This document shows, piece after piece, positions 43,923-53,716 of a stretch of 64,000 nt of DNA (positions within the stretch are counted from its first letter, which is position 1; every line of letters begins with the position of its first letter). The translations under genes and the position numbers were made by a program. This DNA comes from Lacinutrix sp. C3R15 (GTDB lineage: Bacteria > Bacteroidota > Bacteroidia > Flavobacteriales > Flavobacteriaceae), in assembly GCF_018860825.1 (NCBI RefSeq), contig NZ_JAHKPZ010000030.1, positions 99,621 through 163,620 on the forward strand, read 5' to 3'. The notes beneath the pieces are model-generated. The model did no database searches and was not told the origin of the DNA. It was given only the letters and a program-made list of their open reading frames with translations.

Positions 43923-43938
43923 AGAAATAATTTATAAA

Positions 43939-44508
43939 TTATTTGTTAATTCCTTGAATTAGGATAGCACTAAGATTATTTGCTAAATCGTTTGCGTTAA
44001 GTGCTTCCTTTTTTGGTATCCAAAGAAATAAGGAACGTAATGTGGAAAGCATAGAAAACATAATGGTTTCTGGATTAAGATTCTTGATTTCTGAAGCTGA
44101 AATTCCTTCTTTAATAATGCTTAAAAAAATAGCTTCGTAGTTATTTCTTAATTTTAAATAATAGGCTAATTGATCTTCTAAATGCATCCAATCATTATTT
44201 AAGGAAGCCATACCTGAAGTATTATTGGTTGTAATTTTTACGTGAAGCGCAATAATTTGACTTAATTTATCCAAACTATTGCTATTAGAATTATAGATTA
44301 CTTCAATGCCTTCTGTAAATTCCTCTGCTAATGAAATAATAATTTCTTTTAAAATTTCTTGTTTTGAACTTATGTGATTATATAGACTTGCAGCTTTCAT
44401 CCCCATTGCTGTAGCTAAATCACGCATGGTTACAGCACTATATCCTTTTTCTTTAAAAAGGGTTGCAGCCGTTTTAATTATTTCTTCTTTTCTTGTTTCT
44501 GTTTTCAT
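43939..44508 (-). CDS. TetR/AcrR family transcriptional regulator
   Basis: This 189-residue protein has an N-terminal TetR helix-turn-helix (EEIIKTAATLFKEKGYSAVTM RDLATAMGMKAASLYNHISSK) and a helical ligand-binding C-terminal domain. It lies directly upstream of paaE on the same strand, and a palindrome in the 68-base gap is a probable operator. By position it should regulate phenylacetate degradation, as PaaR does in other bacteria, presumably sensing phenylacetyl-CoA; this is inference. Its own upstream region has a shorter palindrome (GTAAC-TATT-GTTAC, 44538-44551). Confidence 0.88.
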   Translation of the reverse strand: MKTETRKEEIIKTAATLFKEKGYSAVTMRDLATAMGMKAASLYNHISSKQEILKEIIISLAEEFTEGIEVIYNSNSNSLDKLSQIIALHVKITTNNTSGMASLNNDWMHLEDQLAYYLKLRNNYEAIFLSIIKEGISASEIKNLNPETIMFSMLSTLRSLFLWIPKKEALNANDLANNLSAILIQGINK

Positions 44509-44596
44509 ATAGGTATGGAAGATAAAAAAAATATGTTGTAACTATTGTTACTTATCTTTTGAAATAATTGCTTGAAATTTGTGTAAAAATAAAATT

Positions 44597-44902
44597 ATGG
44601 GGTTATTAGACACGTTATTTGGAAATAAAAAAGATAAAATTAAAGATTTTCAATCTAGGAATGCTATTATAATAGACGTAAGAACAACAGGAGAATATAG
44701 TCAAGGTGCTATTCCGGGTTCAAAAAATATTCCGTTACAAATAATTAACAGTAAAATAAAAGAGATAAAAAAACTAAACAAACCAGTAATTACTTGTTGT
44801 GCAAGTGGTATGCGTTCTGGTAGTGCGGCTAGTATTTTAAAAGCACAAGGTATTGAAGCTATAAATGGTGGAGGTTGGTTAAGTTTAAGTAAAAAATTAT
44901 AG
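44597..44902 (+). CDS. Rhodanese-like domain protein
   Basis: This 101-residue protein is read from the ATG at 44597 (MGLLDTLFGNKK); an upstream TTG would add six residues and is less likely. It is a single rhodanese domain with DVRTTGEYSQGAIPGSKNIP, and the active-site loop CCASGMRSG places the catalytic cysteine in a CxxGxR-type loop. It probably carries persulfide sulfur. It converges with the DUF4230 gene, with a one-base gap between the ends. Confidence 0.9.
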   Translation: MGLLDTLFGNKKDKIKDFQSRNAIIIDVRTTGEYSQGAIPGSKNIPLQIINSKIKEIKKLNKPVITCCASGMRSGSAASILKAQGIEAINGGGWLSLSKKL

Positions 44903-44903
44903 A

Positions 44904-45509
44904 TTAAAACTTAAATTTCTCTGGATTATTAATAGGAGTTTCGTTGTATTTTAAAGTCCAACCTAAAGAATTAGTCAGGATATAAAACTTAGACAGCTCA
45001 CTTATTAATCTGTTTTTTGCATTTTCTTTAAGACCTGAAGCTTCTAATTTTTTCATTAAAGACTTCTTTATTGTGTGTTTAATATCATTATAATCTTTTG
45101 CTTGAAAGGGATTAAAATAATCTGCTTGTACATCATAATACTCAAGATCTGGACTTAATTTAATTTCAGCTTCAGGAATACTTAAAATGGTAAGTGTTTT
45201 GGTTGCTTGGTCTACTTTAAATTCTATTTTACTTAAATCATAAGCGATAGTGACGTCTGCATTAACAACTACAAGCGCTTTTTTATCTGATGTGAAGTAT
45301 TGCCCGAAAATTTCTTTAGAGTTGTTATAATTAAAGACTTCACTAAAATGGCCTTCGGTTACTACAAGTTTCCCTACGTTTTTTATTTGTTCTTGAATTA
45401 ATAAAGAACTTTCTTGAAGTACAATTTTGTCTTCTTTTTGCTCATTGTAATATTTGAAGGCTACAAACACTACAAGTGCTATAACAATACCTAGAATAAT
45501 TTTTCGCAT
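44904..45509 (-). CDS. DUF4230 membrane-anchored protein
   Basis: This 201-residue protein has an N-terminal membrane anchor (about 4-19) and a DUF4230 domain: KLVVTEGHFSEVFNYNN, VVVNADVTIAYDLSKIEF and LEYYDVQADYFNPF. The function is unknown. Most of the protein is predicted to lie outside the cytoplasmic membrane. It stands alone, with 185 bases upstream holding no gene. Confidence 0.88.
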   Translation of the reverse strand: MRKIILGIVIALVVFVAFKYYNEQKEDKIVLQESSLLIQEQIKNVGKLVVTEGHFSEVFNYNNSKEIFGQYFTSDKKALVVVNADVTIAYDLSKIEFKVDQATKTLTILSIPEAEIKLSPDLEYYDVQADYFNPFQAKDYNDIKHTIKKSLMKKLEASGLKENAKNRLISELSKFYILTNSLGWTLKYNETPINNPEKFKF

Positions 45510-45694
45510 ATTTCAAAAATACACATAAAAAAACATCAACAACAAATACTTATAATGAATAAGTTTGTGGCTGATGTTTAACAAATAACTGATTAATAGC
45601 ATTATAAATATAGTACATATAAATCAATTTGTACTACTTTTTCGACTAAACGAAAATTAAAAAGACCACATGTAAATACTCATCTTGTTTGTAA

Positions 45695-46654
45695 TCAAAA
45701 GCTTACAAAGCCATGTTTAGCTTTAATGCTTTGTATTTTTTGCTCTAGTGTATCTAAAAATTGAAGATGTGCTTTAGCTTTTGGATTAAATGGCTTATGC
45801 AACAACCCTTTTTGTATCGTGTCAATCTCTTGCATTGTCTTTTTAGCTTCATTAGAAATCCAGACTTGCTGAAATTTATTCCATATATAACTTACTGCTA
45901 ACTTATTAGGATGCAACATATCTTCCTTATAAAAGCGATAATCTCTAAGTTCATCTAGCATAATTTCATAACTTGGAAAATATGTTACATTTAAAGATTG
46001 CTCTTGAAGTGACAATAATTGATGAATTGCGGTAATTAAATGCGATTTACTTAATGTGTTTTCTATAAAACCATCTTTAATATGTCTTACAGGAGAAACA
46101 GTAAAAATTACAGAAGTATTAGCGTTTACTTGATTAATTTTAGAAACTATATTTTTTAAAGAAACTAAAATTTCATCTACAGTAAGCAATTGTTTTGTAA
46201 ACGATTTTTGTGGTACTTTATGGCAGTTAGCAACAATAGTATTGGTTTCAATATATTTATAAACCCAAGCAGTACCTAAGGTAATGATAATATGTGTTGC
46301 CTTTGCTAGTTGTTTATTGGTAGTTTGTATTGTAGTATTTAAATCTTCTAGCAACTTTGTTTTAGAAGCATTACTTAATTTAGAATGTACATCAAAACAA
46401 TGCCACTGCTCATTATGAAAGAAGACATCTTTATCTGTGTACTCTTTTAAATCTATAGCATTTTCAACTACGGTTTCCATAGCTTGTGGATGAAATAAAA
46501 TACCAAAAGGATTTACTAAAGATTGAAACTTAAAATAAGTGAATTTTTTTCCTATATTTTCTGAAAAACAAGAACCTAAAAGCAAGAGTTTTGCATTATA
46601 ATCTATAAGATTATGCTGTTCTTGCTTTAGTGGTATTTGCGTTTGTAGTTTCAA
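45695..46654 (-). CDS. GSCFA domain protein
   Basis: This 319-residue protein has the namesake motif LGSCFSENIG at about 30-39, with the serine as the expected nucleophile of an SGNH/GDSL-like hydrolase fold. The C-terminal catalytic-type DMLHPNKLAVSYIWNKF is present. It may act on an ester or acyl-containing envelope polymer, but no substrate is known. It is cotranscribed with the small peptidoglycan-binding-like gene and alaS on the minus strand. Confidence 0.88.
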   Translation of the reverse strand: MKLQTQIPLKQEQHNLIDYNAKLLLLGSCFSENIGKKFTYFKFQSLVNPFGILFHPQAMETVVENAIDLKEYTDKDVFFHNEQWHCFDVHSKLSNASKTKLLEDLNTTIQTTNKQLAKATHIIITLGTAWVYKYIETNTIVANCHKVPQKSFTKQLLTVDEILVSLKNIVSKINQVNANTSVIFTVSPVRHIKDGFIENTLSKSHLITAIHQLLSLQEQSLNVTYFPSYEIMLDELRDYRFYKEDMLHPNKLAVSYIWNKFQQVWISNEAKKTMQEIDTIQKGLLHKPFNPKAKAHLQFLDTLEQKIQSIKAKHGFVSF

Positions 46655-46656
46655 TA

Positions 46657-47034
46657 TTACTTTTTAACAGCTTTTTTCTTTTCTTTATATTTTGCTTTTA
46701 ATACAGATTGGGTATCTGGTAAGACATAAGGATAGTTTCCTAAAGCATTATCTTTATTAAACAAAGCTAATTCGCGTTTGGTTTGCACATCTAAAACTCC
46801 TGTTTTAATTACACTATAGTCTAAAAAAAGAAGTTGTTGCTGTATCTTACTTATTTGTTTCTTGTTAAGACTTTTAACAGTCTTAACCCAATGTTCTTTT
46901 CCGTTTTCATCTACATAATGACAAAGCATGGAAGTATTTTCACCAGTACTTTTTGGTTTTAATATTGGTAATGTCTGCGCATGTATGGCAGACATTAACA
47001 TAATCATAAAAAACACCAATACATACCTTTTCAT
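46657..47034 (-). CDS. Small secreted protein with peptidoglycan-binding-like segment
   Basis: I do not recognise a named family for this 125-residue protein. It has a signal peptide (MKRYVLVFFMIMLMSAIHAQ). The mature part has ISKIQQQLLFLDYSVIKTGVLDVQTKRELALFNKDN, which looks like the three-helix peptidoglycan-binding domain in which a new strand length is counted by target residues. It ends in a basic tail. I chose the ATG at 47034; a GTG at 47040 is also in frame but overlaps the alaS stop. It lies between alaS and the GSCFA gene. Confidence 0.65.
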   Translation of the reverse strand: MKRYVLVFFMIMLMSAIHAQTLPILKPKSTGENTSMLCHYVDENGKEHWVKTVKSLNKKQISKIQQQLLFLDYSVIKTGVLDVQTKRELALFNKDNALGNYPYVLPDTQSVLKAKYKEKKKAVKK

Positions 47035-47039
47035 TAACA

Positions 47040-49655
47040 CTAACTTATATAGTTTTTACTCTCCTTAAGTGCCAACTCTATTCCTTCAGGATTTTTCCCT
47101 CCTGCAGTTGCAAAGAAAGGCTGTCCTCCTCCTCCTCCTTGAATAAACTTACCAAGCTCTCTAACTACAGTTCCAGCATTTAAACCTTTTTCTGCTACTA
47201 ATTCTTTAGAAATATAGCAAGAAAGCAATGCTTTTCCGTTTTGCTCTGTTGCAAATAATAAAAATATATTGGTTTGATTTTGACCTAAATTAAAACAAGC
47301 ATCTTTAATACCTCCAGCATCTAAATCTATTTTTTTAGCTAAAAACTGAACACCATTAACTTCTGTTATTTCATTTTTAAGATCACTAATTATATTTTTA
47401 GCTTTATCTTTTAACAAGCTTTCTATTTGCTTTTTTAATTCGGTATTTTCAGTTTGTAAATTCTGTAGAGCTTTAACAGGTTCTTTAGCGTTATTTAACA
47501 AGTCTTTCATTTCAAAATACGCTCTATTATTTTCAAAATAAAAGTCTTTTACTGCATCATTAGTTATAGCTTCAATTCTACGTACTCCAGCTGCTACTGC
47601 TCCTTCAGACACAATTTTAAAATGCCAGATATCTGCAGTGTTTTTTACATGTGTTCCTCCACAAAGCTCAATAGATTGTCCAAAACGAATGGTACGAACT
47701 GCATCTCCATATTTTTCACCAAAAAGAGCCATTGCACCTTCTTCTAGTGCTTTTTCCATAGACACATTTCTATTTTCTTGTAAAGCTAGTTTACCATCAA
47801 TTCTAGCATTTACAAAGTTTTCTACATCACGTAACTCTTCTACTGTTAATTTAGAAAAATGCGAAAAATCAAATCGCAAATATTTAGAATGTACCGCAGA
47901 ACCCTTTTGCTCTACATGTTCTCCTAAAACTTCACGTAAAGCCTGATGCAATAAATGTGTTGCAGTATGATTACATTCTGTTCTGTAACGCTGTTTAGCA
48001 TCTACAGTAGCATCAAACACTTGTTCTACATCATTAGGTAATTCTTTTGTTATGTGAATAATGACATTATTTTCTTTTTTAGTATCAACTATGTAAAATA
48101 TGTTTCCGTTACTAGATTCTATATATCCTTTATCACCAACTTGACCTCCTCCTTCTGCATAAAATGGCGTTAAATTAAATACCAATTGGTATAATGTGCC
48201 TTCTTTTTTAGAAACTACTTTACGGTATTTAGTAATTTTCACTTTCGCTTTTAATTGGTCATAACCAATAAACTCTTGCTCTTCATCTTCTATTAAAACC
48301 GTCCAATCATCAGACTTTAATTCAGATGCTTCACGACCTCTACCTTGTTGTTCTTTTAAGCGTTTATTAAATTCACCTTTGTTATAAGAAAAACCTTTTT
48401 CACGTAATATTAAATCGGTTAAATCTTCAGGAAAACCATACGTATCTTTAAGTTCAAAAACCTTAGATCCTGACACTTGCTTATCTGTTGCGTTAGCAAC
48501 TATACGATCTAAAATAGCCAAACCTTGATCTAATGTTCTTAAAAACGAAGCTTCTTCTTCTTTAATTACATTTTCAATAAGTTGTTTTTGTGCTTTTATT
48601 TCAGGGAAAGCCTCTCCCATTTTTTTACTTAATACATCAACTAATCTAAAAATAAATGGTTCTTTTTTATCTAAAAATGTAAAACCATAACGTACAGCAC
48701 GACGTAAAATTCTACGTATTACGTATCCTGCTCCAGTATTACTTGGTAATTGACCATCTGCAATAGAAAAAGCTACAGCACGAACGTGGTCTGAAATTAC
48801 ACGAATAGCAACATCTACCTTTTCATCTTTACCATAATCTTTATCTGTAATTGTTTCAATTTCGCGAATTATTGGTGTAAACACATCAGTATCATAATTA
48901 GACTGTACATTTTGTAACACCATACAAAGGCGTTCAAAACCCATTCCTGTATCGATATGTTTGTTTGGTAAAATTTCTAAAGAACCGTTTGCTTTTCGGT
49001 TGTATTGCATAAATACAAGGTTCCAGATTTCTACCACTTGCGGATGATCCATATTCACTAAAGACTTACCATCTACTTTGGCTTTTTCTTCTGCCGAGCG
49101 TATATCTACATGAATTTCACTACAAGGTCCACAAGGTCCTTGTTCTCCCATTTCCCAAAAGTTATCTTTTTTATTACCTTTTAAAATGCGGTCTTCAGAG
49201 ATATATTGCTTCCAAATATCATAAGCTTCGGTATCCATTTCAAGCTTATCATCGTCATCGCTACCTTCAAAAACAGTAACATATAAAATATCTTTATCTA
49301 TTTTATACACATCTACTAAAAGCTCCCAAGCCCAAGCAATAGCTTCTTTTTTAAAATAATCACCAAAAGACCAGTTTCCTAACATTTCAAAAAGAGTGTG
49401 ATGATAGGTATCATACCCAACCTCTTCTAAATCATTATGTTTACCAGAAACTCGCAAGCATTTTTGACTATCGGTAAGTCTCGAATTTTTAGGTTCTGCA
49501 TTTCCTAAAAAGTATTCTTTAAAAGGAGCCATTCCAGAATTTACAAACATTAATGTTGGGTCATCTTTTAAAACCATTGGTGCAGATGGTACGATGCTAT
49601 GTTTTTTTTCTTCGAAAAAACTTAAAAATTTTGAGCGAATATCTTGAGATTTCAT
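47040..49655 (-). CDS. alaS: Alanyl-tRNA synthetase
   Basis: This 871-residue protein has the full family length. Domains are the class II aminoacylation core (start [31 protein letters not shown]), the tRNA-recognition helices, and the editing domain with zinc ligands [11 protein letters not shown] and CGGTH. The C-terminal DHHA1 domain ends [19 protein letters not shown]. It charges tRNA-Ala and clears mischarged serine and glycine. It is upstream of the peptidoglycan-binding-like and GSCFA genes on the same strand and diverges from the M23 peptidase operon. Confidence 0.97.
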   Translation of the reverse strand: MKSQDIRSKFLSFFEEKKHSIVPSAPMVLKDDPTLMFVNSGMAPFKEYFLGNAEPKNSRLTDSQKCLRVSGKHNDLEEVGYDTYHHTLFEMLGNWSFGDYFKKEAIAWAWELLVDVYKIDKDILYVTVFEGSDDDDKLEMDTEAYDIWKQYISEDRILKGNKKDNFWEMGEQGPCGPCSEIHVDIRSAEEKAKVDGKSLVNMDHPQVVEIWNLVFMQYNRKANGSLEILPNKHIDTGMGFERLCMVLQNVQSNYDTDVFTPIIREIETITDKDYGKDEKVDVAIRVISDHVRAVAFSIADGQLPSNTGAGYVIRRILRRAVRYGFTFLDKKEPFIFRLVDVLSKKMGEAFPEIKAQKQLIENVIKEEEASFLRTLDQGLAILDRIVANATDKQVSGSKVFELKDTYGFPEDLTDLILREKGFSYNKGEFNKRLKEQQGRGREASELKSDDWTVLIEDEEQEFIGYDQLKAKVKITKYRKVVSKKEGTLYQLVFNLTPFYAEGGGQVGDKGYIESSNGNIFYIVDTKKENNVIIHITKELPNDVEQVFDATVDAKQRYRTECNHTATHLLHQALREVLGEHVEQKGSAVHSKYLRFDFSHFSKLTVEELRDVENFVNARIDGKLALQENRNVSMEKALEEGAMALFGEKYGDAVRTIRFGQSIELCGGTHVKNTADIWHFKIVSEGAVAAGVRRIEAITNDAVKDFYFENNRAYFEMKDLLNNAKEPVKALQNLQTENTELKKQIESLLKDKAKNIISDLKNEITEVNGVQFLAKKIDLDAGGIKDACFNLGQNQTNIFLLFATEQNGKALLSCYISKELVAEKGLNAGTVVRELGKFIQGGGGGQPFFATAGGKNPEGIELALKESKNYIS

Positions 49656-49687
49656 TTCTATTTTAAATAATCTTTGGTGTTATTAAA

Positions 49688-49719
49688 TTGTCTTAATTGC
49701 AAAACAATTTTTATCTTTG
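49688..49719 (+). promoter_or_regulatory. Bacteroidota promoter of the M23-MerR-LemA-TPM operon
   Basis: TTG (49688-49690) and TATCTTTG (49712-49719) are separated by 21 bases, matching the TTG / TAnnTTTG consensus. It lies 69 bases before the M23 peptidase start codon. Confidence 0.65.
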
Positions 49720-49788
49720 GTCGTTAGCTATTAAGTATTAAATAGAACTTCTATTTATTTTTCATACAAAAATAGTATAAATTATAGA

Positions 49789-50760
49789 ATGAGTAAGGTA
49801 AAATATTATTATGATTCTGAAACGCTTTCTTATAGAAAGATAGAGCGTAAAAAAAGACGTACTTTAAAATACATTACACTATTTTTAAGTGCAGCAGCTT
49901 TGTTTGGTTTCTTTTTTGTTTTTATAGCAAGTCAATACTTTGAATCTCCTAAAGAAAAAGCATTAAATAGAGAGCTACAGAATTTAAAATTAAATTTTGA
50001 GCTCTTAAATAAAAAGTTTGATGAAGCCGAAGCTGTTTTGGCAAATGTAGAAGATAGAGACAACAATATATACAGACTCTATTTTGAAGCAAACCCAATT
50101 CCTGAAGAACAACGCAAGGCTGGTTTTGGTGGTATTAATAGATATAAAAGTTTTGAAGGCTATGACAATTCAAAACTTATTATAGAAAGTAACAAACGTA
50201 TAGACAGACTACAAAAACGTATTGTTGTACAATCTAAATCTTTAGATGAAATAGCAATTTTAGCAAAAGAAAAAGAAAAACTTTTAGCTTCTATTCCTGC
50301 AATACAACCTATACGAAACGAAGACTTAACACGTATGGCTTCTGGTTATGGCATGCGTACAGACCCCTTTACTAAAGCAAGAAAAATGCATTGGGGAATG
50401 GATTTTACTGCTCCAAGAGGAACACCAATTTATGCTTCTGGAGATGGCGTTGTTGAACGTGCAGATAATGGTGCTGCTGGTTACGGAAACCATATTAGAA
50501 TAAATCATGGCTATGGCTATGTTTCATTATACGCACATATGTACAAATATAATGTTAGAAAAAACCAAAAAGTAAATCGTGGAGATTTAATAGGCTTTGT
50601 AGGTAGTACAGGCCGAAGTGAAGCACCTCATTTACACTATGAAGTTTTTAAAGACGGTCAACGTATTAACCCAATAAACTTTTATTATGGTAGTTTAACT
50701 GCAGAAGAATTTAATGAATTATTAAAACACGCTTCATTAGAAAACCAATCACTAGATTAA
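49789..50760 (+). CDS. M23 family murein peptidase
   Basis: This 323-residue protein has one N-terminal membrane helix (about 30-50), a coiled-coil region (60-170, KEKALNRELQNLKLNFELL) and a C-terminal M23 lysostaphin-like domain. The domain's zinc ligands are visible in HWGMDFTAPRGTPI and HLHYEVFKDGQR. It should cut peptidoglycan cross-links or act as an activator, in the periplasm. It is the first gene of an operon in which the MerR gene starts inside its stop codon. Confidence 0.92.
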   Translation: MSKVKYYYDSETLSYRKIERKKRRTLKYITLFLSAAALFGFFFVFIASQYFESPKEKALNRELQNLKLNFELLNKKFDEAEAVLANVEDRDNNIYRLYFEANPIPEEQRKAGFGGINRYKSFEGYDNSKLIIESNKRIDRLQKRIVVQSKSLDEIAILAKEKEKLLASIPAIQPIRNEDLTRMASGYGMRTDPFTKARKMHWGMDFTAPRGTPIYASGDGVVERADNGAAGYGNHIRINHGYGYVSLYAHMYKYNVRKNQKVNRGDLIGFVGSTGRSEAPHLHYEVFKDGQRINPINFYYGSLTAEEFNELLKHASLENQSLD

Positions 50761-51089
50761 TGTTTATAGATTTACCTGAAAAACGATATTATAGTATTGG
50801 AGAGGTTGCCAAAGCGTTTAACGTAAACACCTCACTTATTCGCTTTTGGGAAAAGGAATTTGATGCCCTAAAACCAAAAAAAAATGCAAAAGGCAACAGA
50901 AAATTTACTCCAGAAGACATAACTAACCTTAAACTAATTTACCATTTAGTAAAAGAAAGAGGCTTTACTCTTGAAGGAGCAAAAACACATTTAAAAGAAG
51001 AAAAAAAGCAAACACTCTCTAATTTCGATATTATTAGTAAATTAGAAGGAATAAAAAACCAATTAATTAAACTAAAAGAACAACTTTAA
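50760..51089 (+). CDS. MerR family transcriptional regulator
   Basis: This 109-residue protein has a MerR-type winged helix: YYSIGEVAKAFNVNTSLIRFW EKEFDALKP followed by GNRKFTPEDITNLKLIYHLVKE. Its length and lack of a metal-binding C-terminus suggest the short MerR forms common in Bacteroidota. It starts in the overlap TAATG of the M23 peptidase stop and is co-transcribed. Targets are unknown. Confidence 0.88.
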   Translation: MFIDLPEKRYYSIGEVAKAFNVNTSLIRFWEKEFDALKPKKNAKGNRKFTPEDITNLKLIYHLVKERGFTLEGAKTHLKEEKKQTLSNFDIISKLEGIKNQLIKLKEQL

Positions 51090-51100
51090 ACTAACTAATT

Positions 51101-51700
51101 ATGAAAAAGTGGCTTATACCATTAATAGTCCTAGGTGTTATTGCTTTTGCAATATTTTCTTGGGGAAAGAATTTTAATAACACAGCAGTTACCTTACAAG
51201 AATCTGCAACAAAAACCTGGGGAAACGTTGAAAGTTCTTACCAACGTAGAAATGACCTTATTGGTAATTTAATTAAAACCGTTCAAGGTGCTGCAGATTT
51301 TGAAAGAACCACATTAAGAGAGGTAATTGAAGCTCGTGCAAAAGCGACTTCAACAACTATTAATGCTAATGATTTAACAGCAGAAAACATGGCACAATTT
51401 CAACAAGCCCAAAGTGGTTTAAGTGGTGCACTATCTAAGTTATTAGTATCTGTAGAGCGTTATCCAGAATTAAAAGCCAACCAAAACTTTTTAGAATTAC
51501 AAAGTCAATTAGAAGGAACAGAAAACAGAATTAATGTTGCCAGAGATAGGTTTAATGAAGCTGTAGAACCGTATAACAAGCACATTAAAACTTTTCCGAA
51601 TAATTTATTAGCAGGATTTTTAAATTTTGAACCTATGGATTACTACAAAGCAGATGCTGGTAGTGAAAATGCTCCAGACGTAGATTTTGATTTTAACTAA
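51101..51700 (+). CDS. LemA family protein
   Basis: This 199-residue protein has an N-terminal membrane anchor (about 4-20), an extracellular or periplasmic N-terminus signature NNTAVTLQESATKTWGNVESSYQRRNDLIGNL at the LemA core, and helical coiled-coil segments (ADFERTTLREVIEARAKATS). LemA proteins are coiled-coil membrane proteins of unknown function, usually beside TPM-domain genes, as here. It begins 11 bases after merR and 5 bases precede the next gene. Confidence 0.92.
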   Translation: MKKWLIPLIVLGVIAFAIFSWGKNFNNTAVTLQESATKTWGNVESSYQRRNDLIGNLIKTVQGAADFERTTLREVIEARAKATSTTINANDLTAENMAQFQQAQSGLSGALSKLLVSVERYPELKANQNFLELQSQLEGTENRINVARDRFNEAVEPYNKHIKTFPNNLLAGFLNFEPMDYYKADAGSENAPDVDFDFN

Positions 51701-51705
51701 TAAAC

Positions 51706-52146
51706 ATGTCTAATAAAGTTGAAGAATTTTTAAGCGCCATTGAAGAACAAGAAGTTGTTGAAGCTATACGTTTAGCAGAAAAAAACACTTCTGGTGAAAT
51801 ACGTGTGCATATTGAAAACACTTTTAAAGGCGACATAGAAAGTCGTGCTTTAGAAGTGTTTTCTGTTTTAAAAATGCATAATACCAGATTACAAAATGGC
51901 GTTTTAATTTATGTTGCTGTACAAAACAAAGCATTTGCTATTTATGGAGACAAAGGCATACACGAATTAGTTGCTGCTAACTTTTGGAATGACACCAAAA
52001 CAACTATAGAAAAACATTTTAAATCTGGAAACTTTAAGCAAGGCTTGGTTGAAGGTATTTTACACGCAGGAGAACAACTAAAAAAATATTTTCCTTTTAG
52101 TGATTTAGACCAAAACGAGCTAGCAAACGAAATATCAAAAAGTTAA
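51706..52146 (+). CDS. TPM domain protein (cytoplasmic type)
   Basis: This 146-residue protein is a TPM (TLP18.3/Psb32/MOLO-1) domain with no signal peptide. NTSGEIRVHIENTFKGDIESRALEVF and NGVLIYVAVQNKAFAIYGDKGIHELV are the family core. It is translationally coupled to the next TPM gene through a one-base overlap. The function is unknown; some TPM domains act in phosphatase or photosystem repair roles. Confidence 0.88.
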   Translation: MSNKVEEFLSAIEEQEVVEAIRLAEKNTSGEIRVHIENTFKGDIESRALEVFSVLKMHNTRLQNGVLIYVAVQNKAFAIYGDKGIHELVAANFWNDTKTTIEKHFKSGNFKQGLVEGILHAGEQLKKYFPFSDLDQNELANEISKS

Positions 52147-52958
52147 TGCAAAAACTAAAACAATTATTAATTCTTTTCTGCTGTTTTGGGTTTTTTCAAA
52201 CCGTTAGTGCGCAATTTGATATTCCTGAAACACCAGAGTTTCAAACCAGTGTATACGATTATATTAGCATGCTTTCTTCTAATGAAAAAACTTCATTAGA
52301 AAACAAACTCATAAAATATGCTGACACTACCTCTACACAAATTGTAATATCTATTATTGCTACAACAAAAGGAGAAAACATTATGTACTTAGCGACACAA
52401 TGGGCTCACAAATGGGGAATTGGAGGCAGTAAAGAAAAAGACAATGGTGTTTTTGTATTACTAGCTAGAAACGACAGAAAAATTGCCATAGCAACAGGAT
52501 ATGGTGTAGAGCATTTACTTACAGATGCTATGTCTAGACGCATTATTGAAAGAGATATAATACCTTACTTTAAACAAAACGATTATTACGGAGGATTAAA
52601 CAGAGGCGCAGATGCTATTTTTGAAGTATTAAATGGCGAATATCAAGGCACAAGACAATCAAACTCTAGTGAATTTCCTGTAGGTTTTGTAATACTTCTT
52701 TTTATCATATTTATCATCATTTTAATTTCTATTTCTAAAAGTAGAGGAGGCGGAAACGGTACCGATCATTTTGGTGGAAAAAGAAACACAACACGAGACA
52801 TTCTAGAAGCTATAATACTTAGCAACTCTGGACGTGGAGGATACAGAAGTGGATCTGGTGGCTTTGGTGGTGGTTTTGGCGGAAGTTCTGGTGGTGGCTT
52901 TGGAGGTGGCTTCGGTGGAGGTGGCTTTGGAGGTGGAGGAGCTTCTGGAGGTTGGTAA
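52146..52958 (+). CDS. TPM domain protein, secreted or membrane, with Gly-rich tail
   Basis: This 270-residue protein has a signal peptide (about 1-22), a TPM domain (about 30-155; EIPETPEFQTSVYDYISMLS..., NDRKIAIATGYGVEHLLTDAMSRRII), a transmembrane helix at about 178-198 (FPVGFVILLFIIFIIILISI) and a C-terminal Gly/Phe/Ser-rich tail (about 230-270, repeats of GGFGGG). The same architecture occurs in YgcG-type proteins. It closes the five-gene M23-MerR-LemA-TPM-TPM operon. Confidence 0.9.
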   Translation: MQKLKQLLILFCCFGFFQTVSAQFDIPETPEFQTSVYDYISMLSSNEKTSLENKLIKYADTTSTQIVISIIATTKGENIMYLATQWAHKWGIGGSKEKDNGVFVLLARNDRKIAIATGYGVEHLLTDAMSRRIIERDIIPYFKQNDYYGGLNRGADAIFEVLNGEYQGTRQSNSSEFPVGFVILLFIIFIIILISISKSRGGGNGTDHFGGKRNTTRDILEAIILSNSGRGGYRSGSGGFGGGFGGSSGGGFGGGFGGGGFGGGGASGGW

Positions 52959-52994
52959 TAATAAGCAGCAAACAAGCAGTGTTAGTTAAAACAT

Positions 52995-53579
52995 TTATTC
53001 CTTAGATTTCAACCAATAATACGTTCCTGTATTTTCATTATACATATATTTATGTCCTTTTGTTGGTTCACCTGCAGAAACTACTTTATAGGTAATTTTG
53101 CTATTTTCAAGGTATAGCTTATCACAGTTTGATGTATTATTTACACATTTATTTTTAGCCTTTGCATTGCCAAAATAATTAATCCATACCATTTCTTTTG
53201 GTATATCAAGCCCTTCTAAATATGCAGAAATTAGCTGCGCTTTTTTATTAGATATATCTTTATTTATAATATCACTTTTCTTAGAATCATGATGTACTTC
53301 TATTAACACCACAAAATCTTTTTTAATAAGCTTTACAATTTTTCTATCTATTATCTTTTTATCTCTTTTAGAAATCTCTTCAGTATTTGGAGTAATATTA
53401 ATTGACAATTCATTGTTTTTAGATAATAAATCACATGAAATTGTTTTCCAATCTAAAACCCCTTCATTAATACATCTTATATAGCATTTTCCAGGCTGCG
53501 GATTTTTAGGTAAATTATTGTTTTGAGACAAACAGTTAGCAGAAAAGATGAAAAACAAACACGTAATAATTTTATACAT
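52995..53579 (-). CDS. Secreted protein with degenerate OmpA-like domain
   Basis: This 194-residue protein has a signal peptide (ends NCLSQ) and then NPQPGKCYIRCI, a motif found at the start of many Bacteroidota OmpA-family proteins. The region about 95-150 (FVVLIEVHHDSKKSDIINKDIS NKKAQLISAYLEGL) resembles the peptidoglycan-binding OmpA domain, but the typical arginine and NxxL features are only partly kept. A terminal KGHKYMYNENTGTYYWLK closes it. It may be an accessory envelope protein, and the assignment is tentative. Confidence 0.6.
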   Translation of the reverse strand: MYKIITCLFFIFSANCLSQNNNLPKNPQPGKCYIRCINEGVLDWKTISCDLLSKNNELSINITPNTEEISKRDKKIIDRKIVKLIKKDFVVLIEVHHDSKKSDIINKDISNKKAQLISAYLEGLDIPKEMVWINYFGNAKAKNKCVNNTSNCDKLYLENSKITYKVVSAGEPTKGHKYMYNENTGTYYWLKSKE

Positions 53580-53654
53580 AAAGAATAATTTTAAACCTAA
53601 GTTACTAAAAAAGAGAAGTGTTTAAAACATTATTTATAGATACTTTAAAATAAA

Positions 53655-53696
53655 AAAGGCATAACACAAAAGAATCTTCTTTTATATTATGCCTTT
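53655..53696 (-). terminator. Terminator after der
   Basis: AAAGGCATAA and TTATGCCTTT form a 10-bp stem with a second small stem (AAAAGA / TCTTTT) inside the loop. On the minus strand it is followed by a T run. It lies 21 bases after the der stop. Confidence 0.75.
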
Positions 53697-53716
53697 ACAT
53701 ATTACTATGCTTTTTA

